Source: Sipunculus nudus
Lineage: Eukaryota > Annelida > Sipuncula > Golfingiida > Sipunculidae
Assembly (NCBI GenBank): GCA_026874595.1
Contig: CM049317.1
Span: 78,137,415-78,201,414, forward strand
Direction: 5' to 3'
DNA: 64,000 bases
This document shows, piece by piece, positions 62,989 through 64,000 of the stretch (positions within the stretch are counted from its first letter, which is position 1; each line of letters opens with the position of its first letter). The translations under genes and the position numbers were made by a program. Below the pieces are notes generated by a model, which ran no database searches, was not told the origin of the DNA, and saw nothing but the letters and a program-made list of their open reading frames with translations.

Positions 62989-63855
62989 TGTTACAGGTGT
63001 CTCTTTTATTGTGTGCAGCAGTCTTACATGTGTCTGTGTAGCGCTGGCATTGTCCGTTGCCATTGGAGACGCGAGAGCCGGACCGGCCAACGTGTAGGGT
63101 CTGACGTGTAGAAACACATCGCTCATGCTGATCTGGTACTTTCTGGGCTGGTCGCGCTCTATGAGCGCGTGTTTTGTAATGTTCTTTTGGCGTGTGTATA
63201 ATAAATTGTTTGGTTCTTTCGAATGTTCGTGAAATAGAAGTTTCCAGAATTTTCGGATGAAAAGTTATAAATAGGGGTTGTGTTTAAGAGCCGAGAGAGA
63301 GGGGAGAGAAATATTCCAGCGGACTTGGAAGAGTGTGAGTCAGTTTTGGATCTATCCGATAATTGCAGTAGTGTCAGGGATTTAACGAACTATATGCAGA
63401 TTGAGTGCGGTCTGTGTCCAGTTTGCTTTCGGGATTATTACAAAAACTTCACTTTTGGATTACAACGGATTGATTTGTGATTGAATTGGACTATTATTCT
63501 CTGAGAAGATTTATGTGAACTGTTCATCTGGATCATACATTTTTAAGGACTTGTTTTCGCTGTGACAGTGGTGCTATCCAGGTACTGTACATTATATTTA
63601 TTAAACTGTGTGATTGTATTGATTTACTGTTATACTGTTGTTATACTGTGTAATTGTATTGATTAAGTGTATTGTAATGTAAGGGTTGTTTTAAGATTAA
63701 ATTATCATTATTTATTAACAAAAAACCACTGACTTCTTTATTCATTCCCCTAGACATTTCACGCTGCCTAGTGTTACAGAATCTGATTATTTTATATCCC
63801 CATAACCAATTTTATGGTCCTCAAGACTACATGATTTGTAGATATTAGGTTCCGT

Positions 63856-63859
<4 letters not shown>
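62989..63859 (+). mobile_element. Solo LTR, family member 3 (about 871 bp, forward orientation)
   Basis: Begins TGTTACAGG and ends CCGTAACA, with ATAT on both sides, a possible 4-bp target duplication. The right ATAT merges with a (TA)n tract, so it is not decisive. In sense orientation it shows, in order, the palindrome CGCGCTC-TAT-GAGCGCG (63153-63169), a TATA box TATAAATA (63266-63273), GAGCCGAGAGAGAGGGGAG, and a conserved AT-rich 3' part ending in CACGCTGCCTAGTGTTACAG. This matches the reverse complements of the other two copies. The frame at 63280-63480 lies within the transcribed part of the LTR and is not a host gene. Confidence 0.83.
63153..63169. promoter_or_regulatory. Conserved palindrome in LTR U3
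   Basis: Seven-base arms CGCGCTC and GAGCGCG around TAT. The same palindrome is kept in copy 1 (16955-16969) though flanking bases have diverged. It lies about 100 bp upstream of the TATA box, so it may be a promoter element of the retrotransposon. Confidence 0.4.

Positions 63860-63947
<88 letters not shown>
63860..63947. repeat. (TA)n microsatellite next to LTR 3
   Basis: Uninterrupted TA run of 88 bp directly abutting the LTR end. The isoleucine/tyrosine frame across it is an artefact. Confidence 0.97.
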
Positions 63948-63949
<2 letters not shown>

Positions 63950-64000
63950 CGGCCCAGATTTCGATCTGGACGGATCTGAGATCTGTCAAGCCCAAATTGC

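Noticed and set aside
63280-63480. A short host gene in the last kilobase
   Set aside because: The frame lies entirely inside the solo LTR, downstream of its TATA box, and the homologous region in copy 1 is open on the opposite strand (16563-16790) for the same reason.

Overview
This window looks like nuclear DNA from an animal with a repeat-rich, AT-rich genome. A marine mollusc or another lophotrochozoan is my best guess. The evidence is eukaryotic throughout: intron-type splice signals, tRNA-derived SINEs, solo LTRs with TATA boxes, decayed non-LTR retrotransposon reading frames, long satellite arrays and many (TA)n/(ATT)n microsatellites. There are no operons, ribosome binding sites or phage/plasmid genes. 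The species assignment is inference only.

Layout. Positions 1-15443 hold a large duplication with period 12,898 bp. It consists of the tail of a 58-bp satellite, a roughly 2.1-kb non-satellite segment (U1, 330-2473), a 10.75-kb array of the same satellite (2474-13227), and a second nearly identical copy of the segment (U2, 13228-15443). Beyond that come a solo LTR (16265-17163), a tRNA-SINE on the minus strand (about 17346-17567) and microsatellites. The only confidently recognised gene follows: the last coding exon of a carbohydrate sulfotransferase of the HNK-1ST/CHST8-14 type (19732-20745, + strand). Its N-terminal exon or exons were not found.

From about 23438 to 40509 lies a 17-kb array of a 38-bp minisatellite. 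It contains a 76-bp dimeric higher-order repeat, large internal duplications and one block in inverted orientation bounded by palindromic junctions. The right third (40510-64000) is gene-poor. It holds LINE fragments (44.2-44.55 kb and 60.1-61.1 kb), a second tRNA-SINE (46.03 kb), a 21-bp minisatellite with long open frames on both strands (48.3-49.15 kb), a hairpin-bearing repeat (50.1 kb), two more solo LTRs of the same family (52278-53161 and 62989-63859), a 22-bp minisatellite (55.2-55.5 kb) and a complex repeat of about 1.1 kb and 0.33 kb periods (55.5-58.3 kb). A plausible signal-peptide first exon with a strong splice donor sits at 62735-62846, and the third LTR begins 142 bp downstream of it.

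Tandem repeats occupy close to half of the window. The main biology visible is satellite and minisatellite evolution (unequal exchange, higher-order repeats, inversion) and retroelement turnover around a sulfotransferase gene. I see no convincing multi-gene functional system.
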